Assembly: GCA_022578965.1 (NCBI GenBank) | Contig: MU400534.1 | Span: 248,001-312,000, forward strand | Origin: Xylaria sp. FL1777 | Taxonomy: Eukaryota; Ascomycota; Sordariomycetes; Xylariales; Xylariaceae | Direction of reading: 5' to 3' | DNA: 64,000 bases | In this document: positions 1 to 12,700 of the stretch, piece by piece | How the letters are laid out: each line of letters starts with the position of its first letter | Numbering within the stretch: the first letter of the stretch is position 1 | Position numbers and translations under genes: made by a program | Notes under the pieces: generated by a model | What the model saw: only the letters and a program-made list of their open reading frames with translations | Databases searched by the model: none | Told to the model about the DNA's origin: nothing

Positions 1-56
1 GATAGGACACGCCAAAGCGTGATACTGTTGCCTGATTTTGTTTGTTATACCTCCCT

Positions 57-347
57 CTAGAGCTGTGCGCCTAGCATATCATCTGTGTCCTTCTTGATAA
101 CACCGGCAAGCACAACGTTGGGCCGCGCTTCGCGTAGGCTAATAGAGCTGGAGGAACCCGAATCAGAGGAAGACCAGGGACCATTGACTTTACTAACTGC
201 AATGATAACCTGTGCTACTTGCCCTTCTGCGAAACTGCCTCTGATGCCCACTGCAACTCTAGTGCGTTGGAACATTCCCCGCTTTTTGGCAATCTTTCCC
301 TTTGTAATAAAGCGTTCGATGGTTTCGTATGGTATGTCAATTAAAAC
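57..347 (-). pseudogene. possible coding fragment, unknown protein
   Basis: A minus-strand frame is open for 96 codons from an acceptor-like TAG (350-348) to a stop at 57-59. The reading looks protein-like: a basic N-terminal part (around ERFITKGKIAKKRG), then a Ser-rich stretch, ending in DDMLGAQL. I recognise no family. No upstream exon could be found on the minus strand beyond 350, so this may be the last exon of a decayed gene. The complementary strand is also open over much of it, so chance is a real alternative. Confidence 0.25.
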
Positions 348-690
348 CTACTACTAAGGTGGTTATATATATTGTATTACTTGTGACTAACGGCTTTAAG
401 AAGCTATGCCGGAAGCTATTTAATTTTACACGTGGGTAAAAACCGTGCCGGAGCCGGATAAAAACGTCCCCGCTAACTGCCCGCCACCACATCCTATACC
501 CCTCCTTCAGCTAACTGCATGGGTGCCACCGCTCGGAAATCGCGTCGCTCGATTCCTATTCAACACCGTCGCCTTTGCTGCCTGCGTTCTCGCCCGCTGC
601 GCAAGCGCAGCCCCTCGTTACTTGGACCGTCCGCTAACGGTCCGCAAACGGGTTCTCCCCGGGCTGGTCCTAAGGTGGTTATATTAATAA

Positions 691-1191
691 TATTTCCTTA
701 CTAGATATGCCGAATGCAAACGGCGAGATATCAAGGAACTAAATAACAATACGCTCAATTTCCAATCCCGAATTGAAATAGCTGAGCTGTTCGCACCAAT
801 AAAATGTCTGAACGACACTGCTGTGTCATTGGTTCTGGACCGTCATTGTGTTGACGACTGTATCATTGTCAACTCGCTGGCCAATGAAACTCATAGTCAA
901 TACTTCTACAAAAGGTTTCCTGGGAAAACCCAAAGTAACACGCGAGCTGTCCTTTTTGGAAATCATTGGATCCTCCTTAACTGGGACGCGAATAAGCGCG
1001 TTTTAGAAATCTGGGACTCGATGTGGAATGCTATTGGATCCTACTACAAATATCCTGAAGAGATCAAAAAGGCCGAAGAATTTATTAATTCTCATCCTAG
1101 CTTTAGGACCAATGGTTCATTCGGAGAGTTAAACCTGCTTGTTACACGCGTTGAACCGGCTGAACACTTTGTGCTATCTCCAGACGCATAG
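691..1191 (+). pseudogene. Ulp1/C48 cysteine-protease-like relic, probably transposon-derived
   Basis: A frame is open for 166 codons with a stop at 1189-1191 and no convincing ATG start. The middle resembles the C48 (Ulp1) peptidase core: an N-terminal LND/VLDRH segment, then GNHWILLNWD, matching the catalytic-His strand, then EIWDSM, matching the catalytic-Asp position. The C-terminal DCG(V/I)W-type segment with the catalytic Cys is absent before the stop, so the frame is truncated and presumably inactive. Ulp1-like ORFs are commonly carried by fungal DNA transposons. The last 51 bp belong to the repeat shared with 47 kb, which keeps the same C-terminal tail (PAEH.VLSPDA) and stop. The call rests on motifs alone. 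Confidence 0.5.
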
Positions 1192-1475
1192 TTCGGTGAG
1201 ACACCGGGACCGTACTACGCTGAATTGAGACCTATTGAGACTCTTTAGCGTATCCAGAAGTGAAGCTATTCAGGCCTCACGAATCTGAGACATATAGGCG
1301 GACCCTGGAGGTTAGGAAGCCCCGAACTAATTATATATAGACTTAAGGATAGCCACCATGCTCGGAAATAGCCCTGATGGGAGGCATGGACTTTTGCAGC
1401 CATAACAGATTATTATATGCAGAATAGAGAGTTAACAACTTAGTTCTAAGCCCTGACATTAGCCCTTGTTATAGA
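1141..1475 (+). repeat. dispersed repeat, copy A
   Basis: About 335 bp align almost without gaps to 47241-47578 on the same strand. Roughly 30 differences are visible and about two thirds are C/T or G/A transitions. Copy A has the T or A at most of them, as expected if it was mutated by RIP. The copies diverge abruptly after the shared cccttgttatag. The repeat begins inside the end of the Ulp1-like frame and runs on into non-coding DNA. Confidence 0.85.
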
Positions 1476-2419
1476 TATTGTCCCTAAAAAGTCTTGAGAA
1501 AGAGCAGCCTTAGCACTAAAATAAAAATAGAGATGACAGATGTGAACATCAAATATCTCTGCATCGGTTTTTTGGCAGTTAGAAGAAGTTACTGAAACAG
1601 TGTTACTGCTGCAATTGATACTAAATCGGAAATGGTTGGTGAGAAGTTGTAGCCTGTAGAGGAAGAGGAAGATTGGACTGTGGGAATTATGGACAAAATG
1701 CAGGGCTGATTATTGATGCCAGTTGTTTTTAGAACGGACGGAGTTGGCCGAGGTAATGCTACATCTAGGGCTGTGAAGCATAATTCAAAAACCTAACTTT
1801 AAAGAGACTCAAGTGGCAAAGTCTCTGGCGTTTACTGAGCTAGCGTTAGGCTTAAAACTTAAGCTGCAACCTGGATAGGAGACATCGTTGATTTGTACCG
1901 CTTGTTTTTTATCATGGCTAATAATATTAAAGCTTATTAACTGTATTTTATCCTAGGCGGCTACGGACTATTTCCTACCTGCGCTTCCATACTAAAGATC
2001 CTGTGTGTTCGTTGTTTGACAGCTATCTAGTGTTTACTCGCGTCTGCGGTTGTTAAAGATATAAGCCAAGCTGGTGTCGAGATTCTGCTTAATCTTTCGT
2101 ATGAGTATGTTTATATCTTAAGTCTCTGAAAGGGGCTGTTATCGTTACGGACTAGGGTAAGGAGCTGTCTGCCGTTGAAGATGCTGCCATTCGGTATTTT
2201 GGGTCATTTGCTATGGTTGTACATTGTTGAAGGGGATGAAAACCAAAATTACAGCTTTAACGGCACTTGATGCTAAAGTAGCATTCAGTAGGAGATGAGT
2301 AGAAAATACAATATCATCTTAGTTGGGGCCGATGACCGAGATGTTCGGTGCGAGGTCACGTCGCGGTATTAGCTAAGGTGTAAAGCTATATTTGACTACT
2401 ATGTTGACCCTGTGAATAC
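1476..2419. other. gene-free AT-rich stretch
   Basis: No frame of interest was seen on either strand. The composition resembles the neighbouring relics, so this may be more of a decayed element, but I found no second copy of it in the window. Confidence 0.4.
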
Positions 2420-2720
2420 CAATAAATGTGTACAGAGGGGCTAAGGCGTTTGTATGAGATCTTGGGTTCGAATCCCGGCAGCGCTGGCCCTTTTGGGAGT
2501 ATTTCTTTTTAAAAACAAAGCAATATATCTTTAAAAATGAACCTAAGTGGCGCGGCCTGGGCTCGAACATGCCTGCTATGAAAAAAAGAATCGAGGGCTT
2601 AAGGCGAACTCAACATCCCTTGACCGGAAAGTGCTTGCTGCCTATGGCCCTGCCTCTGACACAAGCATTGTTCCTGCCGACTACTTTACCACTCGGCCAC
2701 TTCGAGGTGGGAGGGGAACG
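2420..2720. other. two tRNA-like fragments, probably relics
   Basis: At 2440-2490 (+) a D-arm-like ggctaaggcg is followed by a T-arm-like gggttcgaatccc, but the anticodon arm is too short and no matching 5' acceptor is present. At about 2547-2712 (-) a D-arm with a perfect five-pair stem (gccga/tcggc) around gtggtaaagtag reads towards a TTCGAGC T-loop, but the T-stem does not pair and the span is far too long. They look like decayed tRNA genes or parts of a tRNA-derived short element, not functional tRNAs. Confidence 0.3.
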
Positions 2721-3191
2721 TCTGTTGAAGACCTCCACACCTGTTCTTGATTATATACTTGGTACTGGTACTTGGTAATACTGGGTATTTTCAGATACAC
2801 GCAAACAACGGTACGTACCTAGTATCGTAACCATATTTCTAGATCACGTGCCTTACGATGCAATGAAAACGTCGTCTAGGATTTATAATTGACAAGGCAC
2901 TCAAATAGACGAAGATATCACTAATGAATAGACGTCCGATGTATTATATATCTTGAATATATATTGAATCAACTATGTCGTAATCTAACCTTTTCCATAT
3001 CGCTCCCAATGCTAGCATGAGAGTTTATATACAAAAATTATTATGACTAACTAGTATCTTACTAACGAAGTAGTTCACCGCTGTTTGCTTCATGATTAGC
3101 AACACGAGATTTCTCCAGTTGTAAGCCAGTCTTGGTCAAACATTAATTCTTGGGACGCTTCTGCTATTACCGACGTGGTAGCGACTCATTA

Positions 3192-6100
3192 TCAAAAGCT
3201 AAAGTCCCCCCAACTATCACCGGAATAATCCGCCGATACCGCCGTAACGTCGCTGGTCGAGGCCATGTTGATACTCTCATCCATGCTAAACGCTGTCACG
3301 TTACCATCGGTATAGACAGCTGAGTTAACATCGACACTGAGAGCCGTATTAGTGACGTCGGTGTTGCTGAACTGGGTGAAATCAGCATAGCTTGTATTAT
3401 TGTATGTCGTATCTGTGACAACCGTTGAAGAGTTATCAATTATAATTGTGTTGTTCACTACGTCTGTATTGTCAACATAGGTATTGTTCACAGAGTAACT
3501 CGAGTTGTCGGTGTAAGTCGTGTCGGCTGTCGTATAGTTGTTATCCGTGTATGTAGAGGGCGTCTGAGCTGGAACAGACGAATTATGCACCTGCTCATGG
3601 GGCCCCGCATGACTTCCATAATTCTCAGCACCATTTGATCCAGCGTGTGACATGTGGTCTTGATTGTTAGTATATGTATGTTGTGGTTGAGGATCGGGAC
3701 GAAGAGCGGCCCCAATAGCAGAGCCAACCATTGTAGCAACGGCATTGGCTGTAGTGGGGTCAATGTTAGCCTGGCCGTAGGCTTGGTTTGCGGGTGGTGG
3801 CGGGTTCATCATAACTGGATTCAGTACTGGACGTTGCTGTTGCTGATAAAAGCTAGCTTGCGCCTGAGCTTGAGCATTTAAGTTTACAGCTAGTCCGGCC
3901 TGTAGGCCAGGGTTCTGGATCTGAACAACAGGAGGTCGGCCTAGAGCTTGAGCACCAACAGGCTGCTGTACTGGTTGAGGGTATGCTGGTTTAAACTGTG
4001 CGACATGAGAATATCCTGATTGAGGATAGCTCGATTGAGGAAGACCTGGCTGTGAGTATCCTGGCTGATTCTGATTTGGGCGCGCTGGTTGAGGTTGATT
4101 TGGTTGATTTGGTTGTCCCGGTTGAAGTTGATGATGTTGTTGCAGAGGTTGCTGTTGTATCTTTACCGGCTGGTACTGCTGACCCATTTGTACGGCCTGA
4201 TGTTGAGGAGCGGCGCCTGGGGTACCATGAGCCTGTGGTGGTGCTGTTTGAGCATGAGCTAGTGGTGGACGAGTCGCAGTCGTATAGAGACTGTTGGCAA
4301 TTTGAGCACCGGCACCAGGGTTGACTCCCATCGAATCAGCTACTTCACGATGAGAGTCAGAAGAATACTACCAAGGCTCTGGAACAATGCCAAAAAGCTA
4401 GGATACAAAGGTAGTTTTACAGGAGCCTTGCTTTCGCTACCTCCGGGGAGGGGGGATAATGAACTGATACTACTTACGGAAAGCGCCGCTAATGGCAACC
4501 CCGGTCTGCTTTATGGCAGGATTCTTGAGCATTTTCTTTGCCCATTTCTTCATTCCTTTACCTGCATCTGTCAAAGCAACACTAGCCTGCGTAGAGGTGA
4601 ATGGTTTTGCTTGAGGCACGGTAACTGGTAGTACCGGCGGTGGTGCAAACGTGTTCTGGCCGGCTACCGGTAAGCTCCCTGCCGAAGGAGGCACTGTTGT
4701 CTGCGGGTTATGAGCCTGACCGGAAGCTATTGACGATGGATACGATGCTGTCTGTTGTGACTGCGGCTGCAGCTGATTCGCTAAAGGCTGGTGACCTGCG
4801 GCGTGGGTTGCACCTAGATGAGATGAGGAAGCGGGCTGCTGTGGTGGCTTCATTTGTGTCTGAGAGGAAACTTGCCCATATATAGCATTTCCTGGAGGTG
4901 GATTCGACGTTGGATTTACCTGGCCTGGCATTGCATAATGTCCAGTTAGACCACCTGGCGCTATGTGCGTCGGCTGTTGCCCAGCCGCAGCTTGCTGTGT
5001 ATTGAATGTAGGCTTTGCATAGTTGTTATGTATTGGCTGCTGCATGGGTGACTGGGCGTGAGCTGGTCCCACTTGAGAGGGGAGAGGTGTTACCTGCCCA
5101 GGAAGCATTGGAAAGGGTTTTGCTGGTGGAGGTGCCGTTGGGATTGATTGGACATTCACAGTTCCAGCCACTGAGCCTGATGCCGAATGTGCATTAACAT
5201 GAGGCATTGCATTCCCTACTTGTTGAGTGGGAGTATGAGCCGGCACTGATGAAGGTCGAACTGGTATCGCAGTGGTTTGGTTAATGCTAGCATTAGGTCC
5301 GTTATTGCTGCTTGGGACGGGATTCATGGTGGCGAATGTGTTTGATGGTGTAGATGCTTGAGAGATGTGAAGAGATGCTATCGACTGGGCGGGAGACGAT
5401 ACTTGGCTCTGTATGGGCGAAACAGTCTGAGTTACAGGAGAATTTTGATGTGGTAGTTGTGACGAGATCTGTACTCCCCCTGAAATCTGGTATCCAACCG
5501 GTGGCCGACCAGCAGATTGATGACTTGATGGCCCGGTCGTGGCCGCATGTTGAAAATTTGGTTTCTGAGTAGCTACTTGGGAATGCCCGGCTGTAGATGG
5601 CCCAGCTATAGAGTTAGGAGAAGGGTTATTCGGTCTGTGAGGCTGATACATTGTTTGCGGTACAGATGCAGTAGCGGGGACTTGGGCAGCTCCATTTACA
5701 TTTGAGATTGGCATGTTAACTTGTGGAGCTTGAGGTGGTCGTTGAGTCATATTACTTGTGTAGTTATTATGCGCTCCAAGCTGGTGAGCTTGATTTGTGT
5801 GTTGGATACTGCTTGTTTGAGAGGGCGGAGAAGGTGCAAAGAGGGGGGTTGAAGGATTTCCTTGAGGCCTCAATGGTCCTGGTGATACTGAGACCCTACC
5901 TGGAGTCCCAATCTGAGGTGGTGCTGATGGAGAAGGGTTCGGATTTTGTATGGATGATCCTTGACTGAGCGGAGATGAGTGGTGAGTGTCCTGTATCTTG
6001 GGCCCGCCCTGAGTAGTTGGAATTCCGATATTACTCGGAGACGATATTACCGTAGTTTGAATCATGGCAGTTGCATTGACTGCTATGGGCTTGGAGATGT

Positions 6101-8012
6101 TGGCGGCAACGGGAGACGTTAGTTCGGGGGCCTGAGGGACCGTACTAGAGTGTTGCATATCTGTGACTGGTGGTCGAGATTGGCCGGTCATTGACTGTGG
6201 TCTTGCATTCGGGGCGATATCTGGTCGACCAATCATTCCTTCACTTATCGAGCTGGGGACAGGCTTGTTAGTATCACCGAGGATTACATGGGTTAAAGGT
6301 TGAGAAGGTCGTGAAACTGTTGGAGAAGTTGTTTGAGGTGTGAAGCTACCGATGAGAGAGATCACTTCAGAAATTTCATCAGACGGGGTTAACACTGGCT
6401 TTTCCGAATGAGGACTCGAATCCTGGTTTTCGGCAACAATCGACGACACCTGGGAGCTCTTGGAAGAATGTCGTTTGATAAAATTCAATGGAGCAACTAC
6501 GGAGATTTGTTCATTAACACTGATATGTGACTGTGAGTTTATCCAACTGGAATCAGAAGGATCAGGTGGGAAGGTAGGTTTGATAGGCTCCTCTGGAGAC
6601 GCAGTGGTCCCATGATTCGAGATAGTTGGGAATGTATTGACTTTTGTGACACTTGGTTGATCATGGCTGGATGAGACTTGAATCATGTGCTCAGACAGAC
6701 GGTGAGAGAAGGGGATCTCCTGAGGATTTTGGCCGGGAAAATGCGGTGGTCTAGGTTTCGGACTTCCCTCACTTTCCTCAAGACTGTCATTTCTGTCGTC
6801 TGGCTTACGGCCACCGGGTTTCAATATAGACGGTGTATATGATAAATTATGGTCCGTAGCCGAAACCGAGGTATTGTCAAGCTTCGCTTGAGTTCCCGGT
6901 ATGAATTGTTCGTGATTAGTTGCAGGCGTGACTGGGTCTGCTGCTGGGCGATGAGCCGGTTGCAAACTCATGGGAACAGATGATGCCTCACTAGTCTTGA
7001 TTGGAGTCTCAACAGGGGCAAGTTTGTTAGGAGCTGAGGGCGGCATCAAAGCGCTAGGAATGCTTCCCGGCACTGGTAACTTATTTCCAGAATTCTTCTG
7101 GTCGATGATTCCAAGTTCGCTATTCTGGTTTTGAAGAACAGATGTCTGTGGTAAGGGTTCGGTGGCCATATTATACGCCTGGGATGGATGTTCAACTTTG
7201 CCTGGTGTGGGCTTGAACGGCTGATACTTGTTCTCATCGCGCCCGACTAGGTTCGTACCAGACGAGACGGGCTTTCTTTTTATTGAAGAAGCGCGGGGTG
7301 GGACGTCATTGATAGGTTGTATGTTGGGGTTTGACGGCGTATAAGCAAAAGAAGCAGATGTCAACGCTGATGAATCTACTAGTTGCATTACAGGCTGTGC
7401 GAGTTTCGGATCGGGAGTCTTCTCCTCTACAGGAGTCCTATGGGTGGGAAGTTCCGCTGGTTCTTGTCTCATATTTGTCTGAATTGGCGCTGGAGTAAAA
7501 GACGTTCCGTCTAGTTCAACTGGCGCAAGTTCTTCTGCACACTTGAGAGTGTCTTGTGTAGCGAGTTCGGCAACATATCCAACGGGCGAGCGCATTTGTT
7601 GGCCGTCTCCGGGGAGCTCGATAGTCTCTTCACCATCATCTTCCCCAAGCGGGCTAATGCTGTTGTAGGCTCCTGGGAAATACATTGGATCAAAGTAACC
7701 AGTAGCACTCATACCATATTCTCCTCCGCTATCCTCAATTTTTGTCTTCTCCCTTTTGCTCCCACTTGGTTTAGTGCCATTTTTTGTATCATTACCCTGC
7801 CCATGAATGCCTTTTTGCCTGGTTTGTTGCTCGATTGCTAAGCTCTCTTCTGGGCTGAGCTGGATGGGCCCAATCCCGGCGTCGAGCAAGAATTCGGCGT
7901 ACTCATCTCCAGGTTGGGGGAAATGGTATTGCACCATTCCCGTCGCCTTGTATCGAAAAAGCCACCGCGTGCCATCGTAATCAGACTCCCATCCATCTGG
8001 AAGACTCATCAT
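3192..8012 (-). CDS. very large Pro/Gln/Ser-rich WW-domain protein
   Basis: Two exons, 8012..4478 and 4339..3192. The 138-bp intron has donor GTAAGT and acceptor TAG, and the frame closes to 1,560 residues. Residues 4-34 form a divergent WW domain: first Trp in LPDGWE, Tyr in place of the second Trp, then FPQP. WW domains bind proline-rich ligands. The rest is disordered, rich in Pro, Gln, Ser and Thr. A short conserved-looking basic block, GKGMKKWAKKMLKNPAIKQ, precedes the exon junction near residue 1,178. The second exon is Gln/Pro-rich and then a Tyr/Thr/Asn/Asp-rich tail ending in GDSWGDFSF. This resembles large WW proteins of unknown function found across Pezizomycotina. A scaffold or adaptor role is inference. 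The first of two adjacent ATGs was taken. Confidence 0.85.
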
Positions 8013-9407
8013 CGCAGACTTTCTAAGGCCACTCGTATGGGGGCGTTATCGTGAAGAGGGATGTCGGCGAAGGCAATGGAGGCTGGCGCGAGGAGAAAAC
8101 CTAAAAAGAAATCCAGTTCCCTTCACGGGGGGTGATAGCTGACACTATCGTGACCTTGTCAGCATCACAGCATTGCGTGCCAACGAGAGTTAACGTCAGG
8201 CTGATAATTACAGTCGAAAATAGGCACCCAACCGTGCGAAGGCTCTTGTGTAGCTGCAGTAGCTCTCCGATGGCGGCCACGAAACGAGACTCAACACAAG
8301 ACGACCAAAGAGGCATCCAAGTCACTCTTGATGTGATCGTTTGTCGCCAAGATGCATATATATGAACCAACGTAGTTACTATATGCAGACACGTCGTTGG
8401 TTTAGCGATGATATGCCGAACTGAAGTGACGGTCCCAGAAATGCCAGAATACAACAAGTCAGCCTAAGCAGCAGAATCAAGACATGAGACTAGCGAGGCC
8501 CAGGCTTGTCTCTAAACCTCTTTCACCTCTGCGTAGGCAGGGAGACGCCATGTCGGCTGAGGAGCACCAATCACATCGCGCCCACGATGCGCCATCCTAT
8601 CCTTTATTGGACGGAGGCGAGTATGCAGGAGCGAGCTGAACTCGAAGACCCATTAAGTGATCACGCTTGTGTATGAATGCCGGACATGGTGGTATGTGCT
8701 GTGCTTCATTCGGTCTAGGATATGTGCCTAGAGTCGCGAATGTAGTCGAGTAGTGTGCGCTAAGTGGAACTTCTGTAAAAGATCACTAGGTGACAAGCTC
8801 GTGCTGCTCTCTCAGTCGAGCTTTTAGGCGGTTGATTCGCATCGCGTTTACGAGTAGATAATATTTATGGTAAGCGAGCAGTATGCTATTCAATAGGTAG
8901 GCCACCCATGTTTTCAGCTGAACGAGCCAACGGTACCTATATCAGGTAATGACCTACGTGCACTAATTGGCTCATCGATAGAGCGGGTCAACCTACCTAT
9001 TTGTAGGTAGAGTTACAGCGGCTTACTGCGTACACCACTAATCCCCACTAGCTTTAGCCCCTACACCACCAACCTAGCCATCGGGATGCTAATTATAGGT
9101 GACGCCTTTTTTTTTTTTTTTTTTTTTTTTGGATTGGGAAGGGAGGGAACACCACGCGATTTCTTTTATAGCGACATAGAAATATTCATTTGAAGCTCTA
9201 TTCATAAGAAAACTCGCTATATCACGGTTCCAGGCAATGGCATCGTTGAGCTTCCGGTTCTAATATCGAACGTTATCACACCATCTAATGGATCGTCCAT
9301 CGAACTTGTTTGTTCAAACCACAGTCCGATTAACTGTCCACATACCATACTCAACCTAAGATATTCGCCAATACACCCCACAACATATTCGCAGTCTTCA
9401 CGGCACA
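8013..9407. other. leader and intergenic region of the WW gene
   Basis: This probably holds the promoter and 5' UTR of the WW-protein gene and the 3' flank of the Con-6 gene. There is a 24-bp poly-T run and repeated short tacctac/gtaggt motifs around 8890-9010. The minus-strand frame at 8101-8457 has no family likeness and lies in the leader. Confidence 0.5.
9107..9130 (+). repeat. homopolymer T run (24 bp)
   Basis: An uninterrupted run of T between gacgcc and ggattg. It is likely to vary in length between strains and is error-prone in sequencing. Confidence 0.9.
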
Positions 9408-9722
9408 TCAGAATGTACACATCGCACGACTCCCATCTATCGCCTCAGCTGCAGCCTTCGAACGCGGCTGATCTTCGCCACCGTAGTGTGCAGCATCGGC
9501 ACCAAGGTCGTGAATAGCCTGACGACTGTGCTCCTTCGACTTCTCACTTGTGTCTTTTGAAACTCCATATTAGCCTTTTCCTAACACAGAGAAGACAGAC
9601 TGCTCACTCGGGTTCGCCAGATTCGCCTTATGTCCTTGTACTTGGCGAGAGATATCCTCCTTGCCTTGAGTAAGTTCTTGCATGTCGCGGGAGACGGCTG
9701 ATTTTGCGCCTGCAGACTCCAT
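9408..9722 (-). CDS. Con-6 family conidiation protein (single repeat)
   Basis: Two exons, 9722..9608 and 9553..9408, give 86 residues. The 54-bp intron has donor GTGAGC, branch-like GCTAATAT and acceptor AAG; the joined length divides by three. The start lies in a good context, CACCATGG. The spliced product carries the Con-6 signature: HKANLANP, then NTSEKSKEHSRQAIHDLG (residues 31-56). The exon junction falls within the motif (Asn39), which supports the intron model. Con-6 proteins are small, hydrophilic and induced during conidiation in Neurospora; their biochemical role is unknown. Neurospora con-6 has two copies of the motif, this one only one, so it is a short family member. The longer frame at 9581-9808 is in the wrong register. 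Confidence 0.85.
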
Positions 9723-12700
9723 GGTGGTATAAAGCGTGAAATAATATGTTGATTGTTGGTTTGTCGTTTGTGAAGCCCTTCAGAGATATCACTTGCTACC
9801 AGAGGCACTTATTATATTCCTCCTGCTTTCCTTCTCCATCCCAGAAGGTATGTAACATTTATCACGTCATAACACTGCATCCATTCCAGGAGTTGCTCTG
9901 AATGACCACACCAATCGATCTTACCGTTTGCTGACAACCCAATCGGCTTCCTAGATCTCGATCTTGATGTCATAACTATCGCGCTCTATTTTATCAGGTT
10001 TATACACTACTTACCAACGAATACCACAGCACTCGGTCCTATTGATCCAAGAACCCAACTACGATACCTTAGATGTTCGTGCCTCCAAGATATGTAATAA
10101 GACCCAAATCAAGTTCGCCAAGGGCCGATTAGCGTGCTATAGTAGTGCAGATGCGCAGATCAGTGAACGAAACTCCAAAATGAGGAGGCATACAAATACA
10201 GTGCTGGCATTCAACCGTATCCAGATTAGAAACAGTACCCTGTCAAATTATTATGAAAGCAACTCTACTCATCTCACTACTATAATTGGAAACCTTATAG
10301 CAAAAGTGTCACGGTATATGCCCTCTCTCTACAATTGGCCTCCGCCGTCGAGGGAAAGTGCCCCCCAGCTCACCACTTGTCCCTCAGGAGACAGCTTAGT
10401 GGAATTCAGAACGCGTTAGTTGTGAGGTGAAACAACCCTCTGCTGCCCTCTCTCGCCTCCTCTATGCCCTCCTCTATGCAAGCGACCATGGCTCGGGCAT
10501 TTCGAAAGGAACGCAACACGCTCAAGACCGATTGTCATAGCCCACGCCGACGGAGGCCTTCGATATGGGTCCATGTAGTGGCGTGAACATATATCTGCTG
10601 AAGTAAACTTCAAGACATACTCGTCGCGTTAGGGCATAGCAGTCTAGGCCTAGCTAGCGAGACATGAAAAGGATATAAGCGGGATAGACCAGGATGGCAC
10701 CCATATTGACTGCCTGTGTACACATAGTTCTTCGCTTGAGCTTAGGGACTCGCATCATACTTTTGCTTGTCGGCGAACTGGATAAGCTGTCGCAGTAGAG
10801 TGAAGCATATCAAGTATCTTCACAAGCCAATAAAAGTTCGGACACGTAAGGATATGAAGCGTCTATGAGCATTTTAAATCAAATGTTCAAGTTCATACTT
10901 TCAGGTTTAGAAGGCTCCGGATTCTCTGATTGCAGTAATCAGGGATGACTGTGTATCATTGTTGAGTGCCAAAGATGATCAACTAAAGCAGTTTTCCGAG
11001 AGTGCTATCTATATTCGGATCAGGATTTATAATAAAATAATTTTTCACAAAGTATATTGAAATGGCTTTTTCTCCAAGATAGCAAACTAAAATTGGAATA
11101 GCCTCACAAATTTTTAGGGGCTTTGGTTGACCATCCCATTCTCGATTTTCGGACGCTAAGGCGGCGCTGAATCACAGTAGAATTGACGACGAACCGCATC
11201 CATACTAACTACGGCTGTCTATTTACCTCATCATATCTTTCTTTCCTTCCCTTTTATAAGAAAATAGTGCACAATTGTCAACACACAAAGCTTATAGGTA
11301 TACAGTTTGTGCTAATAGCCCGAACTACTAAAGACTAAGAACATATTACTGCTTCTGCCCCTATAGGGAGGAACAATACTGTTAGTATCATGATTAGACA
11401 TGATCTAAAAGGCGAAAAACAGCTAAGAATTTATGATATAGCTAATGTTGATTCGCTACTCAATGACTACACTACGGAAGCAATTGTTATAAGGCATATA
11501 TGATACCTTAATGCAAGCGTGTTAAATTCAAGCTTTGCCACGACTAACGTCTAAGGGTTATGACAAGATATATTTTCTGATTCAATTATAAAGAGAGTAG
11601 TTGAAACATCAGATATCCTAGTTCTTTGTCGATTGTCGTTCAGCTAAACCCGTAGTAGACATTACGACCGTTACCACATGTCAGTCAAATATTTCTAGCC
11701 ACAGCTGCCAGTATATAAATATGCTTTCTAGTAATTAGTGTAAATGGAAGTACCCGTGTCTTGTTGAATTTCCAACCATAAGAAGAGATTACCACTGCTA
11801 TTATACTTGTTGTCGCGAGAAGTGTCACAACTCTACCTTTCGCTATGCATATGCTACTTTATAGGTTAATCCACATGACCAGAAATACCATTTCAAAACC
11901 GTCATGAGCGCAGGAGCTTCAAGATACATAACCCCCTCTACCCTCAATGAACCAAGGTAAACAGACCCCCCCAAACTGTACGACTTTGGACCCGTGGGCC
12001 CACGATCAGTCATAATAATCACGGAGACTGTCACCATGATCCGCAGGGCCAACGCCGCTTCTACTATAACCAGGCGGCAACTTCTTAGAGTGGTGTGTGT
12101 GAACACATGTCGGTCCGAGCGTGACGCTGTGGAACGTGGCGAAAGACCCGGCGAGACCCTTCTCGATACCCTGGGCCTAGGAAAAGTGGCCGGGGTGAAT
12201 GGGGGTGAAATAGAGTATACATGCGTATAGTTTATTGTGGCCTGGCCCGGATGCCGGAATAACCTGCAGAAAGATAAAATTAGCAGTTTATGGAGAAGAT
12301 CTTATCGCTCTTCTACTACCTAATTCCACGTTGTAGAATGTCGGGCTCCATGGCCTAGACTCGACCACCCGTTTTTTATACATGAACTCAGTTGGGGCGA
12401 ACTCTCCATTTATTTCAATTATCTTAAATGAGGCAACGCTGCCTATGAAATGAGTTGCTTTTTTAGAGTACTGATAACATGGGCAGTCTTCACAGTCCTT
12501 TCAAGTAGATGCGGGAACCTAGAGGCTCTAGAGTCTGTTATAGTGTCAGTCGAGGTTGACAATTCGTTGTTTACCACCTGTACAGGGGTTGTCATGTTAT
12601 CGGAGTGTTTCATGTGATATCATCCTGCGGCCCTCCTCTCAAGGTTTAGGTCAGTAGACTCTTCGTTCGCCGAGAATTATCGGATGTTCATGAAGAGTTA

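Noticed and set aside
10042..10419. 125-codon plus-strand frame
   Set aside because: No ATG at its start, no domain likeness, and composition of intergenic DNA. Frames this long occur by chance several times in this window.
11843..12230. Overlapping frames on both strands in a GC-rich patch
   Set aside because: The minus frame has a hydrophobic look, but both strands are open because stops are scarce in GC-rich DNA. No splice partners or family.
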